A stretch of DNA of 64,000 bases from Rhodocytophaga aerolata (lineage in GTDB: Bacteria > Bacteroidota > Bacteroidia > Cytophagales > 172606-1). The notes under the pieces were generated by a model that saw only the letters and a program-made list of their open reading frames with translations, had not been told where the DNA came from and did not search any database. Positions 26,363-34,905 of the stretch are shown piece by piece. Numbering within the stretch: the first letter of the stretch is position 1; each line of letters begins with the position of its first letter. The position numbers and the translations under genes were made by a program. Location: contig NZ_JAUKPO010000038.1 in assembly GCF_030503435.1 (NCBI RefSeq), positions 1-64,000 of the forward strand, read 5' to 3'.

Positions 26363-27157
26363 ATGCATGATCAGATGAAGAAAGACAAGCTGGAGGTAAA
26401 GATTTTCGAAAACAGGCTTTTAATGGGCAACGCTGCGGCCAGTGAGGTAGGAGAGAAGATTAAAGAACTACTGGAAAAGCAAGAATCAGTAAACATCATA
26501 TTTGCAGCAGCTCCTTCCCAAAATGAATTTCTGGCTGCTTTAGCTAAGGAAAAGGAGATTGACTGGAGCCGGGTAAATGCTTTTCATATGGATGAATACA
26601 TAGGTTTACCGGCTGATGCTCCCCAAAATTTCGGTACGTTCCTGAAAGAGAGGTTTTTTTCTAGGGTTCCGCTTAGGTCTGTTCATTACCTGAATGGAAA
26701 TGCCACTGATATACAAGCGGAATGCAACCGTTATGCTGCGCTGCTAATGAACTATCCGACAGATATTGTGTGCATGGGGATCGGGGAAAATTGCCACATT
26801 GCCTTTAATGATCCGCATGTAGCCAGGTTCGAAGATCCCAGGTTGGTAAAGGAAGTAAACCTGGACAATGCATGCCGACAGCAACAAGTCAATGACGGAT
26901 GTTTTCATGCGTTTAAAGAGGTGCCTGCTTTTGCTTTAACCTTAACCATTCCGGCATTAATGCAGGCAACTACGGTGTATTGCATGGTGCCAGGACCTAC
27001 TAAAGCACAGGCCGTACACTACACATTAACTGAGCAAATCAATGAAAAATACCCTTCTACCATCCTGCGTAAACATACTCAGGCTACTCTTTTTATTGAC
27101 AAAGATAGTGCAGGGCTGTTGAAATCCGTTAACCTTCTACAACATAGCTTCAGCTGA
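26363..27157 (+). CDS. nagB: Glucosamine-6-phosphate deaminase/isomerase family protein
   Basis: A 264-residue NagB-type protein. NAFHMDEYIGLP matches the FxMDEYxGL catalytic strand (Asp72 in E. coli numbering), and GIGENCHIAFNDP matches GxGNDGHIAFNEP. In the latter the E. coli catalytic Asp141 position is Asn and Glu148 is Asp, while His143 is kept. This belongs to a recognised subgroup of NagB-like proteins and could deaminate a related amino sugar phosphate or act through a slightly different ring-opening step. Its position after nagA supports GlcN-6-P conversion to fructose-6-P. ATG 26363 or 26375 are both possible starts. Confidence 0.85.
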   Translation: MHDQMKKDKLEVKIFENRLLMGNAAASEVGEKIKELLEKQESVNIIFAAAPSQNEFLAALAKEKEIDWSRVNAFHMDEYIGLPADAPQNFGTFLKERFFSRVPLRSVHYLNGNATDIQAECNRYAALLMNYPTDIVCMGIGENCHIAFNDPHVARFEDPRLVKEVNLDNACRQQQVNDGCFHAFKEVPAFALTLTIPALMQATTVYCMVPGPTKAQAVHYTLTEQINEKYPSTILRKHTQATLFIDKDSAGLLKSVNLLQHSFS

Positions 27158-27769
27158 GTATTTCGCCGATATAGTCTCGAACATTTGCCTATCAAACTCC
27201 TATCGAAATTAAAAAATATTAAAAAGTCTTTTATCGTAGTTAATTTTATTGTAAATTTCGTGTACGTTACCGGAGCTAAAAATTGCAGTTAGCTTATATT
27301 CTGCTAAGCAAAATTTTTTCATGCTTGCGTAATGCAATAAACCACTACATGCCAGACACAAGAATGAAAGTGCTAGACCGGCCATGGTATGTTACCTGTG
27401 TAAATAAATACTTGCCTAAGCTAGTTAAAGGCAGATGTTTGGGCTAAGCCTGAAGTTTTTCATTGTTTGAATGTTTAAGGTTACCTATTAATAATTGGTT
27501 TGGTTAAATAGTCCTGCCCCTGGATAAGCGCAATACTTGTGCAGGTGGCAGGAGTATTTTAATAGATGAAAAGGCGAAGTAGAAATCCTATATATATGAG
27601 GTTGCTAGGTTTAGGTAGTTAAAACCTGTACGCAGATGTGCTGCCTGTTGCCGAATGATAGATTCTAGAAGAGGCGAATACCTGGATGACAGAATATTTT
27701 CGGTTGGGAGTATTTCACCAGAACACCAGAAGCATTATCTTGAATGCTGCCTTCATTTAATGTAAATCT
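27158..27769 (+). other. 612-base intergenic region, nothing recognised
   Basis: No gene-like frame and no clear inverted repeat was seen between the nagB-like gene and the Nramp-like gene. TAAATTTCG near 27251 is one base from a -7 element but has no good partner. The gap suggests a new transcription unit starting before 27770. Confidence 0.4.
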
Positions 27770-29041
27770 ATGACGCCAAAAACGATTAAAAATTCGTCTA
27801 TACCTACAGAAGAGAAAACGTATGAGGAAAGAGGGGTTATTTCGCAGGTAAAACAATGGCTACTATCGCTGGGACCGGGCATTATTACGGCTGCACTCGT
27901 ATTTGGCCCCAGCAAAATGACGATAACTTCTAAACTGGGGGCAGAATATGGCTATGCCTTATTATGGATAGTGGTGGTGGCTATCTTTTTTATGGTCATT
28001 TTTACAGCTATGGCGGCCCGCATAGGCATGGCTACCCGCCAATCTTTGCTAAGTACGATCCGGCAAAAATGGGGTAGGGGGGCAGCGGTGGCTATTGGCT
28101 TGGGTGTTTTTTTTGTTACTACTTCTTTCCAGGCGGGTAATTCGATCGGTGTGGGTATTGCTATTGCAGAAGCAAATGATACATCGCCTGCTACATGGGT
28201 TGTTTTATTTAATATAGTAGGAATTGGCCTTCTTTTTTTCAGGGCTTTTTATAAAGTATTAGAAAAACTCATGATTTTTTTGGTGGGCTTAATGCTTTTT
28301 GCCTTTGTCACTACCCTATTTTTAGCCGAGCCCGACCTGGCCGGAGTAGCCAGTGGATTTGTTCCTTCATTACCTGTTGGTTCGCTGGGATTGGTAATTG
28401 CCTTTACTGCTTCCTGTTTTTCCATTGTAGGTGCTTTTTACCAATCGTATCTGGTGCAGGAAAGAATAAAAGCCAATCCTGGAAGCCAACAAACCACCGA
28501 TAGCAGTAAAACAGGCATTATCATCCTGGGAGTAATGAGTGCCATCGTCATGATCTGTGCAGCTGCTGTTTTAAACCGGCAAGGAATTAAAGTTAGCAGT
28601 GCTTCCGATATGGCCAAAGCCTTGGAGCCTCTTTTCGGCAGTTATGCTTCTACCTTATTTCTCACCGGCTTATTTGGGGCCTCTTTCTCTTCTCTGGTGG
28701 GCAATGCAACCGTAGGGGGTACCTTATTGGGCGATGCATTGGGGTATGGCAGTAGCTTACATGCAAAACCTGTAAAAATCCTGATTGCCCTGGTTATGAT
28801 CATTGGAGCAACCATTGCTATCTTATTTGGAAAACTTCCACTGCAATTAATTGTATTTGCCCAGAGTATTACTATTTTTCTGGTTCCTTTTATTGGCATT
28901 GCCCTGTATGCTATTGCCAACGATGCCGGCATTATGGGTGCGCAGAAAAACTCTGTAGCTGTAAAAGTTTTTGGTGGCCTGGGCTTGCTGCTCATCATTA
29001 CCCTGGCATTGAGTAATGTAAAAGAATTGTTTTTTAAATAG
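27770..29041 (+). CDS. Nramp-fold transporter lacking the metal-binding signature
   Basis: A 423-residue inner-membrane protein with about 11 helices and the Nramp opening LGPGIITAALVFGPSKMTI. In Mn/Fe transporters TM1 carries DPGN, whose Asp and Asn bind the ion; here the segment reads GPSK. In TM6 the usual MPHN stretch is replaced by FSIVGAFYQSYLVQE. Transition-metal transport is therefore doubtful. Other features (FQAGNSIGVGIAI, GLFGASFSSLVGNATVGGTLLG) still place it in the family. It precedes a dehydratase and a DapA-family protein by 17 bases and then 1 base, so it may carry their organic substrate (inference). Confidence 0.8.
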   Translation: MTPKTIKNSSIPTEEKTYEERGVISQVKQWLLSLGPGIITAALVFGPSKMTITSKLGAEYGYALLWIVVVAIFFMVIFTAMAARIGMATRQSLLSTIRQKWGRGAAVAIGLGVFFVTTSFQAGNSIGVGIAIAEANDTSPATWVVLFNIVGIGLLFFRAFYKVLEKLMIFLVGLMLFAFVTTLFLAEPDLAGVASGFVPSLPVGSLGLVIAFTASCFSIVGAFYQSYLVQERIKANPGSQQTTDSSKTGIIILGVMSAIVMICAAAVLNRQGIKVSSASDMAKALEPLFGSYASTLFLTGLFGASFSSLVGNATVGGTLLGDALGYGSSLHAKPVKILIALVMIIGATIAILFGKLPLQLIVFAQSITIFLVPFIGIALYAIANDAGIMGAQKNSVAVKVFGGLGLLLIITLALSNVKELFFK

Positions 29042-29058
29042 ATGATAACCGTTCATAG

Positions 29059-30075
29059 ATGCAAAGTTTACGTGAATTAGAAGAGGAGTTAGTAAAACCC
29101 TCTCAGGCCTTGATAAACGATTTGCGGGAGATAGCAGGCGATATAGTCATTTTAGGTGTAGGAGGGAAGATGGGCCCGAGCCTGGCGAAACTTGCCAAAC
29201 GGGCAGCAGAGGCAGCAGGCATACATAAGCGGATCATTGGGGTTTCCCGCTTTTCAGAAAAAGGCTTACAGGAAGAGCTGGAAGCAGCAGGCATCGAAAC
29301 TCACGCGGCAGATCTGTTAAACGAGGATGAGCTGGCAAAGGTACCAGAGGCTGCCAATGTATTGTACCTCGCGGGAACAAAATTCGGTACCACCGGAAAA
29401 GAATCGTTTACCTGGGCTATGAATACCTATTTGCCAGGCCGGGTAGCTGAGCGGTATAAACATTCCAGAATTGTAGCCTTTTCTACCGGAAATGTCTATC
29501 CTTTTACATCCGTGGCATCAGGTGGCCCCTCGGAAGATCATCCCACAGGCCCAATAGGTGAGTATGGGCAGTCTTGCCTTGGCCGCGAGCGGGTTTTTCA
29601 ATATTTCTCCACCCACTATAACATTCCTACGCTGATCTACCGGCTGAATTATGCCATTGATCTGCGGTATGGGGTATTACTTGAAGTAGCCAAAGCTGTA
29701 AACGAGCAGCGCCCTATAGATCTAACCACCGGCAATGTAAATGTAATATGGCAAGGAGATGCCAATGAGATAGCCCTCCGGGCTTTGAGACACTGCGAAG
29801 TGCCAGCTAAACTACTGAATGTAACAGGCCCGGAAACCGTTTCTATACAATGGCTGGCAGAGCAGTTTGGCAAGTTGTTAGGAAAAACACCAGTATTTAT
29901 CAATCAGGTGCAACCTACGGCCTTACTGAGTAATGCTTCGCAGGCACATCGCTTGTTTGGGTATCCGAGAGTAACCCTGCGGCAAATGATAGAACTCACG
30001 ATAGCCTGGCTTACTCAAGGAGGAAAAACTATTAATAAACCTACGCATTTTCAGGAAAGAAACGGTCAATTTTAA
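29059..30075 (+). CDS. NAD-dependent epimerase/dehydratase family protein
   Basis: A 338-residue extended short-chain dehydrogenase-type protein. The nucleotide loop is VILGVGGKMGPSLAKLAKRA rather than GxxGxxG at the very start, placed after a 30-residue N-terminal helix. NVLYLAGTKFGTTG and FSTGNVYPF give the second and third core strands, and GEYGQSCLGRERVF holds the YxxxK-like position with Gln-Ser-Cys-Leu-Gly instead of YxxxK, so classic catalysis is uncertain. It probably acts in the cytoplasm on a sugar or sugar acid. It lies 17 bases after the Nramp-like gene and 1 base before the DapA-family gene. Confidence 0.8.
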   Translation: MQSLRELEEELVKPSQALINDLREIAGDIVILGVGGKMGPSLAKLAKRAAEAAGIHKRIIGVSRFSEKGLQEELEAAGIETHAADLLNEDELAKVPEAANVLYLAGTKFGTTGKESFTWAMNTYLPGRVAERYKHSRIVAFSTGNVYPFTSVASGGPSEDHPTGPIGEYGQSCLGRERVFQYFSTHYNIPTLIYRLNYAIDLRYGVLLEVAKAVNEQRPIDLTTGNVNVIWQGDANEIALRALRHCEVPAKLLNVTGPETVSIQWLAEQFGKLLGKTPVFINQVQPTALLSNASQAHRLFGYPRVTLRQMIELTIAWLTQGGKTINKPTHFQERNGQF

Positions 30076-30076
30076 G

Positions 30077-31150
30077 ATGAACAACCTAGCCTTATGTCCG
30101 GAAATTAACGCATTACTACAGCAGGGAACCGTCATACCGGCACATCCGCTGGCACTTAATGAGCAGCGGCAGCTGGATGAAAAGCGGCAGCGCGGACTTA
30201 CCAGGTATTATCTGGCGAGTGGAGCCGGTGGCGTGGCCGTAGGAGTACACACAACGCAGTTCGAAATCAGAGATCCAAAAATTAATTTATATGAACGGGT
30301 ATTGCAGCTAGCGGCTGACGAGATTCAGCAGTCCAAAATTACCCGTCCGTTTATTAAAGTAGCTGGCATTGTTGGCCCCACTCAGCAAGCCTTAAAAGAA
30401 GCTAATCTGGCATTAACATATGGCTATGATCTGGGGCTGCTGAGCATGGGCGGCCTGCAAGGCTGGAGCGAAGAGCAGATCTTGGAGCGGGTAAGAGCTG
30501 TAGCCAACGTTATCCCAGTATTTGGATTTTATCTGCAACCCTCTGTGGGCGGCCGCATATTTACCTATGATTTCTGGCGGGCATTTGCCGATATTCCAAA
30601 TATTTATGCCATCAAAGTGGCTTCTTTCAACCGCTACCAGACCCTGGATGTCGTGAGGGCGGTGTGTGCTTCAGACAGAAGAAATGATATTGCTTTATAC
30701 ACTGGAAATGATGACAATATAGTAGCAGATTTATTAACTACCTACCGTTTTACTATCGGTGGGCAAAAGATAGAAAAAGGGTTTGTCGGCGGCTTACTGG
30801 GCCATTGGGCCGTTTGGACTAAAAAAGCCGTAGAACTTCTCGCAGAAATTAAACAATGCCGGAATAATGGAAATGCCGGGATGGCTGAACTGCTTACCCG
30901 CAACATCGAAGTTACTGACATGAATGCAGCCATTTTTGATCCTAGCCATCATTTTCACGGGTGTATTCCTGGTATCCATGAAGTATTGCGCAGGCAAGGC
31001 TTATTGGAAGGCAGGTGGTGCTTAAACCCTATGGAAGAACTGTCTCCCGGCCAGCTGGAAGAGATAGACCGGGTGTGTGCCATGTATCCGCATTTGATTG
31101 ATGATGCCTTTGTGAGGGAATTGCTGGCACAACAAGTTGCTATAAACTAA
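30077..31150 (+). CDS. Dihydrodipicolinate synthase (DapA) family protein
   Basis: A 357-residue class I aldolase-like TIM barrel. GLTRYYLASGAGGVAVGVHT corresponds to the start of the DapA barrel; VFGFYLQPSVGG supplies the Tyr region, YAIKVASFNRY the Schiff-base Lys, and LYTGNDDNIV the C-terminal strand. It is about 60 residues longer than DapA, with an extended C-terminus. Such relatives cleave or form keto-deoxy sugar acids, so a sugar-acid aldolase role fits the neighbouring dehydrogenases better than lysine synthesis (inference). It is almost certainly cotranscribed with the epimerase-like gene (1-base gap). Confidence 0.85.
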   Translation: MNNLALCPEINALLQQGTVIPAHPLALNEQRQLDEKRQRGLTRYYLASGAGGVAVGVHTTQFEIRDPKINLYERVLQLAADEIQQSKITRPFIKVAGIVGPTQQALKEANLALTYGYDLGLLSMGGLQGWSEEQILERVRAVANVIPVFGFYLQPSVGGRIFTYDFWRAFADIPNIYAIKVASFNRYQTLDVVRAVCASDRRNDIALYTGNDDNIVADLLTTYRFTIGGQKIEKGFVGGLLGHWAVWTKKAVELLAEIKQCRNNGNAGMAELLTRNIEVTDMNAAIFDPSHHFHGCIPGIHEVLRRQGLLEGRWCLNPMEELSPGQLEEIDRVCAMYPHLIDDAFVRELLAQQVAIN

Positions 31151-31417
31151 CTACTATTCATCTGCTTTGTATAGTAAATAATTAAAGTCAAGGCTATATA
31201 CATTACCGTAACTGGGCTGCTCTATAACGGTATCTGCCGGCAACCTGAGTCTGATGGATATATATGAAAAGGTAGCCTTTGACTAAGAAAGTAATTTCTT
31301 GCAGCAAGGCAGAGTTATTCTTTCGGTTGTAGCATTGTTAAGCATTTTTTACCGGAAATTTATAAATTACCAAGTGTTCGCTGGCATCCTGGCAGCATAT
31401 TACAAGCCTAATTCTTT

Positions 31418-32185
31418 ATGGAAGACAAACAAACGAGCAACCGCCGAAGTTTTATTAAAACAGCTTCTCTGGGAAGTGTGCTGGCTCTCAGTATTCCTGA
31501 CATGGTAAAAGACGTGTTTGAGGAACAAAAAGTGAATAAAGTAACCTTATCAACCAATGATACAATCCTTTTTCAGGGAGATTCCATAACGGATGCTGGC
31601 AGGAAAAAGGAAGAGAAACATTTTAATTCTGCCCCAGCCTTAGGTTCTGGATATGCGTTTCTGGCGGCTGCCGAACTGCTCCATAAATATCCGGGTAAGC
31701 AGCTGAAAATTTATAACAGAGGGATAAGTGGAAACAAAGTATACCAGCTGGCCGAACGCTGGGAGGAAGATTGCCTGGCTATACAGCCCACCGTATTAAG
31801 CATACTCATTGGGGTAAACGACCACTGGCACGTAAAAAGAAATGGATACACTGGCACCCTAAAAACTTATCAGGACGATTACAAGGCATTACTAGACCGG
31901 ACCAAACAAAAACTTCCGGATATAAAACTAATTATCGGCGAACCGTTTGGCGTGGCTGGCATAAAAGGGAATTATGAAATCTGGGAATCCCTGTTCAACG
32001 ATTATCAGAAAGCTGCCCAGGATATTGCCAGTACCTTTGGCGCAGTATTTATACCTTATCAACGTGTGTTTGACAAAGCCATCAAGTCGGCTCCCAGGGA
32101 ATACTGGACATATGATGGGGTGCATACAACCCTGGCAGGTGCCAAACTGATGGCGCAGGCCTGGACAGAAGCGGTAAAAGGATAA
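31418..32185 (+). CDS. SGNH/GDSL hydrolase with export leader
   Basis: A 255-residue SGNH esterase. LFQGDSITDAG is block I with the nucleophile Ser, GISGNKVYQL block II with Gly-Asn, IGVNDHW block III (GxND), and YDGVHTTLAGAK block V with DxxH. The N-terminus (SNRRSFIKTASLGSVLALSI) is a twin-arginine-like leader, so the enzyme is probably exported. SGNH proteins of this type often remove acetyl or other ester groups from polysaccharides. It stands 17 bases before the blue-copper gene and may start a new three-gene operon. Confidence 0.9.
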   Translation: MEDKQTSNRRSFIKTASLGSVLALSIPDMVKDVFEEQKVNKVTLSTNDTILFQGDSITDAGRKKEEKHFNSAPALGSGYAFLAAAELLHKYPGKQLKIYNRGISGNKVYQLAERWEEDCLAIQPTVLSILIGVNDHWHVKRNGYTGTLKTYQDDYKALLDRTKQKLPDIKLIIGEPFGVAGIKGNYEIWESLFNDYQKAAQDIASTFGAVFIPYQRVFDKAIKSAPREYWTYDGVHTTLAGAKLMAQAWTEAVKG

Positions 32186-32201
32186 TAGTAATTAACTCCT
32201 C

Positions 32202-33341
32202 ATGCATGTGGTGCTGAAAATCAAACGGCTTTTTCTATTTGTTTCACTTCTATTTAATAGTCTTGGATTAGCCTATTCGCAGGCGGATTCTGCGGTACTG
32301 ATTGCCATAAAAGCTATTCCAGGTTTACAATTTGATCAGGTACGTTTTCAGGTGAAACCTGGCACCAGGGTAACGCTCGTCTTAACAAACGAAGATGACA
32401 TGAGCCATAACTTACTGATTACAGAGCCTGGGGCCAGAGAAGCGGTCGTACAGGCAGCCATGAACCTGGGAGAAAATGGCCCTAAGAAAGACTATGTGCC
32501 GGATTCTCCTAACGTGCTATGGTATATTCCGGTGCTTTTGCCAGAACAAACACAATCTATCACCTTTACTGCTCCTCAAACAACAGGAGTTTACCCCTAT
32601 GTGTGTACCTATCCCGGCCATGGAGTCATCATGTACGGAGCCATGTATGTATCTACCGAACCTATGCCGGATCTAAAAATGGATAGGCATGTTCCACCAA
32701 GTAGAAAAGTAGCCGATTCACAGGCTAACTCTGGCGTTTCTCATGCAGAACACACCACACAAGCATTCCAAACCTATCATCCCTATCAGCCGGCCGCCCC
32801 GTATCTCTACCGTATTTTTATGCCGGATGCCAGTCCGGCTACTATTGCTGTGCACCTTCCACAAAAGGTATCGTATTGCTGGGATGCAGGTACGTGTTAT
32901 CTGCGGTATGCCTGGCAAGGCGAATTTCTGGCCAATACAGACCAGTGGCAAGGCAAGGGAGATACCTTTGGTAAGCCAGGCGGTCCAATTTTTTTCCGGG
33001 ACAAAACAGCGTACCCTTTACAAATGGGAAAGACGGATAGTAAACCTGACGTTGCGTTTATCGGGTACAAATTAAGTGAACGGTATCCGGAGTTTCATTA
33101 CCAGGTAGATGGCATAGATGTGTATGAGTTAATAAAACCTACCCAGGAGGGGAATGGCCTGATCCGTACCTTTAGAATTCCTGACGTAAAAAGCACTGTA
33201 TGGTTTATTACGCATCCCGGAGATGGTGTTGTCTATAGGTCGTCTGGTGGAAAATGGGTAGATAACAGATTAAAGCTCTCCCCAAAACAGGCCAGAACAT
33301 TTACCATTTATATGGAAAAGAAGGGGGAACCAGGCTTATGA
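32202..33341 (+). CDS. Exported blue-copper (plastocyanin-like) domain protein with C-terminal extension
   Basis: A 379-residue protein. The leader (RLFLFVSLLFNSLGLAYSQA) is followed at ~30-150 by a cupredoxin domain: DDMSHNLLI supplies the first His, and PYVCTYPGHGVIMYGAM the Cys, second His and Met of a type 1 copper centre. Residues ~200-375 form a second domain with RIFMPDASPATIAVHLP and SYCWDAGTCYLRYAW, found in the same class of Bacteroidota/Planctomycete exported proteins. The stop overlaps the next start (ATGA), tying it to the dehydrogenase-like gene. It could pass electrons from that enzyme (inference). Confidence 0.85.
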   Translation: MHVVLKIKRLFLFVSLLFNSLGLAYSQADSAVLIAIKAIPGLQFDQVRFQVKPGTRVTLVLTNEDDMSHNLLITEPGAREAVVQAAMNLGENGPKKDYVPDSPNVLWYIPVLLPEQTQSITFTAPQTTGVYPYVCTYPGHGVIMYGAMYVSTEPMPDLKMDRHVPPSRKVADSQANSGVSHAEHTTQAFQTYHPYQPAAPYLYRIFMPDASPATIAVHLPQKVSYCWDAGTCYLRYAWQGEFLANTDQWQGKGDTFGKPGGPIFFRDKTAYPLQMGKTDSKPDVAFIGYKLSERYPEFHYQVDGIDVYELIKPTQEGNGLIRTFRIPDVKSTVWFITHPGDGVVYRSSGGKWVDNRLKLSPKQARTFTIYMEKKGEPGL

Positions 33342-34819
33342 AAGGAAAATTACACCTACTTTTCATAACCTTTATAGCCCTATTCACCGGTGCCACATTG
33401 CCTACCTCAGATCCGGAGCCTTCATACCGGGTAGAATCTATAGAAATGCCAGAAGGGCTAGTGAGTGAAACCGGAGCCATTGAATTTTTGCCGGATGGAC
33501 GCCTGGTAGCCGGATTCCACCGGGGAGAAATCCTCATTTATGATCCCAAAACCAAGCAGTGGACCTTGTTTGCAGAGGGCTTGCATGATCCGCTTGGCAT
33601 ACTGGTGGTGAGTAATACGGAACTGTTAATTATGCAACGTCCGGAGTTGACACGGGTGAAAGATACCGATGGCGACGGGCAAGCCGATGTATATGAGAAG
33701 GTGACCGATGATTTTGGCATTTCCGGCAATTACCACGAATACAATTATGGTCCGGTAAAAGATACGGCTGGAAATTTATTTGTCGGATTTAATACTGCTT
33801 CTCCCAACGGAAGTGTCTGGAAACAGGTACGTGGGCGGCTCGATACGTTAACGATTGGTTTTAAAGGGCAAATGTTTTCTCCGGTTCCTTACCGCGGATG
33901 GATTATGAAATTAACCCCTGATGGAACATTGCTGCCGTATGCGAGTGGCTTTCGGTCCCCCAATGGACTAGGTTTCGATCTGCAAGGAAATTTATTTGCC
34001 ACCGATAACCAGGGAGACTGGGTAGGTACAAGTCCATTATATCATGTTCAGGAGGGTAAATTCTATGGGCATCCTTCCAGCCTGGTGTGGCAGAAAGGCT
34101 GGAATAAAGGTAATCCGCTAAAATTGCCAGTGGCTGAGCTGGACCAGATGCGGACAAAAGCCAGTGTGCTCTTTCCACATGGCATTATGGCTAATTCGCC
34201 TACACAACCGGTCTGGGATAAAACACAGGGCAAGTTTGGGCCTTTTGCCGGCCAGTTATTTGTAGGTGAAATGAACCAGGGGCGGATTGTACGGGTAATG
34301 CTGGAAGAAGTAGGGGGGCAGTGGCAAGGAGCCTGTATTCCTTTTCTTGACGATCAAGGTTTGCGGAAGGGTAACAATCGCCTGGCTTTTGCACCGGATG
34401 GCAGCTTATGGGTCGGGCAGAATGACCATGGCTGGGCAGGAGATAGAGGTATTCAGCGGATTGTGTTTACCGGCAAAACCCCAATGGACGTGTACACCAT
34501 GAAGCTAACTAACACTGGCTTTGAGTTAACGTTTACTCAGCCAGTAGACGAAAAATCAGCTACTGATCTCAATACGTATAAGTTTCGACGATATAGGTAT
34601 GCTTACCATGCCAAATATGGTTCTGACCAGTCGGATGTGCAGGCAGTAGCGGTAACCCATGTCAGCCTCTCCGCAGACCGCAGGAAGGTATCTCTTGACT
34701 TAGAGAGTTTAAAGCCTGGCTATGTATACGAACTTCAGTTAGGAGATATTCAAGCTGCTACAGGAGAGCCTATAGCCAACAAAATTATTTGCTACACCTT
34801 AAATCGATTAGCTATCTAG
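33338..34819 (+). CDS. Exported PQQ-dehydrogenase-like / membrane-bound dehydrogenase propeller
   Basis: A 493-residue secreted propeller. The leader is KLHLLFITFIALFTGATL. Blades include GAIEFLPDGRLVAGFHRGE, LTRVKDTDGDGQADVYEKV (a DxDxDG calcium loop), GWIMKLTPDGTLLPYASGFRSPNGLGF and NRLAFAPDGSLWVGQND, as in Planctomycete-type membrane-bound dehydrogenase domains related to PQQ sugar dehydrogenases. The last ~100 residues form an Ig/fibronectin-like sandwich (YELQLGDIQA). Translational coupling (ATGA) with the blue-copper gene suggests a periplasmic oxidation pair. Cofactor and substrate are not proven. Confidence 0.82.
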   Translation: MKGKLHLLFITFIALFTGATLPTSDPEPSYRVESIEMPEGLVSETGAIEFLPDGRLVAGFHRGEILIYDPKTKQWTLFAEGLHDPLGILVVSNTELLIMQRPELTRVKDTDGDGQADVYEKVTDDFGISGNYHEYNYGPVKDTAGNLFVGFNTASPNGSVWKQVRGRLDTLTIGFKGQMFSPVPYRGWIMKLTPDGTLLPYASGFRSPNGLGFDLQGNLFATDNQGDWVGTSPLYHVQEGKFYGHPSSLVWQKGWNKGNPLKLPVAELDQMRTKASVLFPHGIMANSPTQPVWDKTQGKFGPFAGQLFVGEMNQGRIVRVMLEEVGGQWQGACIPFLDDQGLRKGNNRLAFAPDGSLWVGQNDHGWAGDRGIQRIVFTGKTPMDVYTMKLTNTGFELTFTQPVDEKSATDLNTYKFRRYRYAYHAKYGSDQSDVQAVAVTHVSLSADRRKVSLDLESLKPGYVYELQLGDIQAATGEPIANKIICYTLNRLAI

Positions 34820-34905
34820 GAAAAGATACAACACCAGAAAAAAGAACTGGACGAGCAGGTAAAAATACTGCCCACTAGACGCTAGAATAATAATCTTCTC
34901 TTAGG

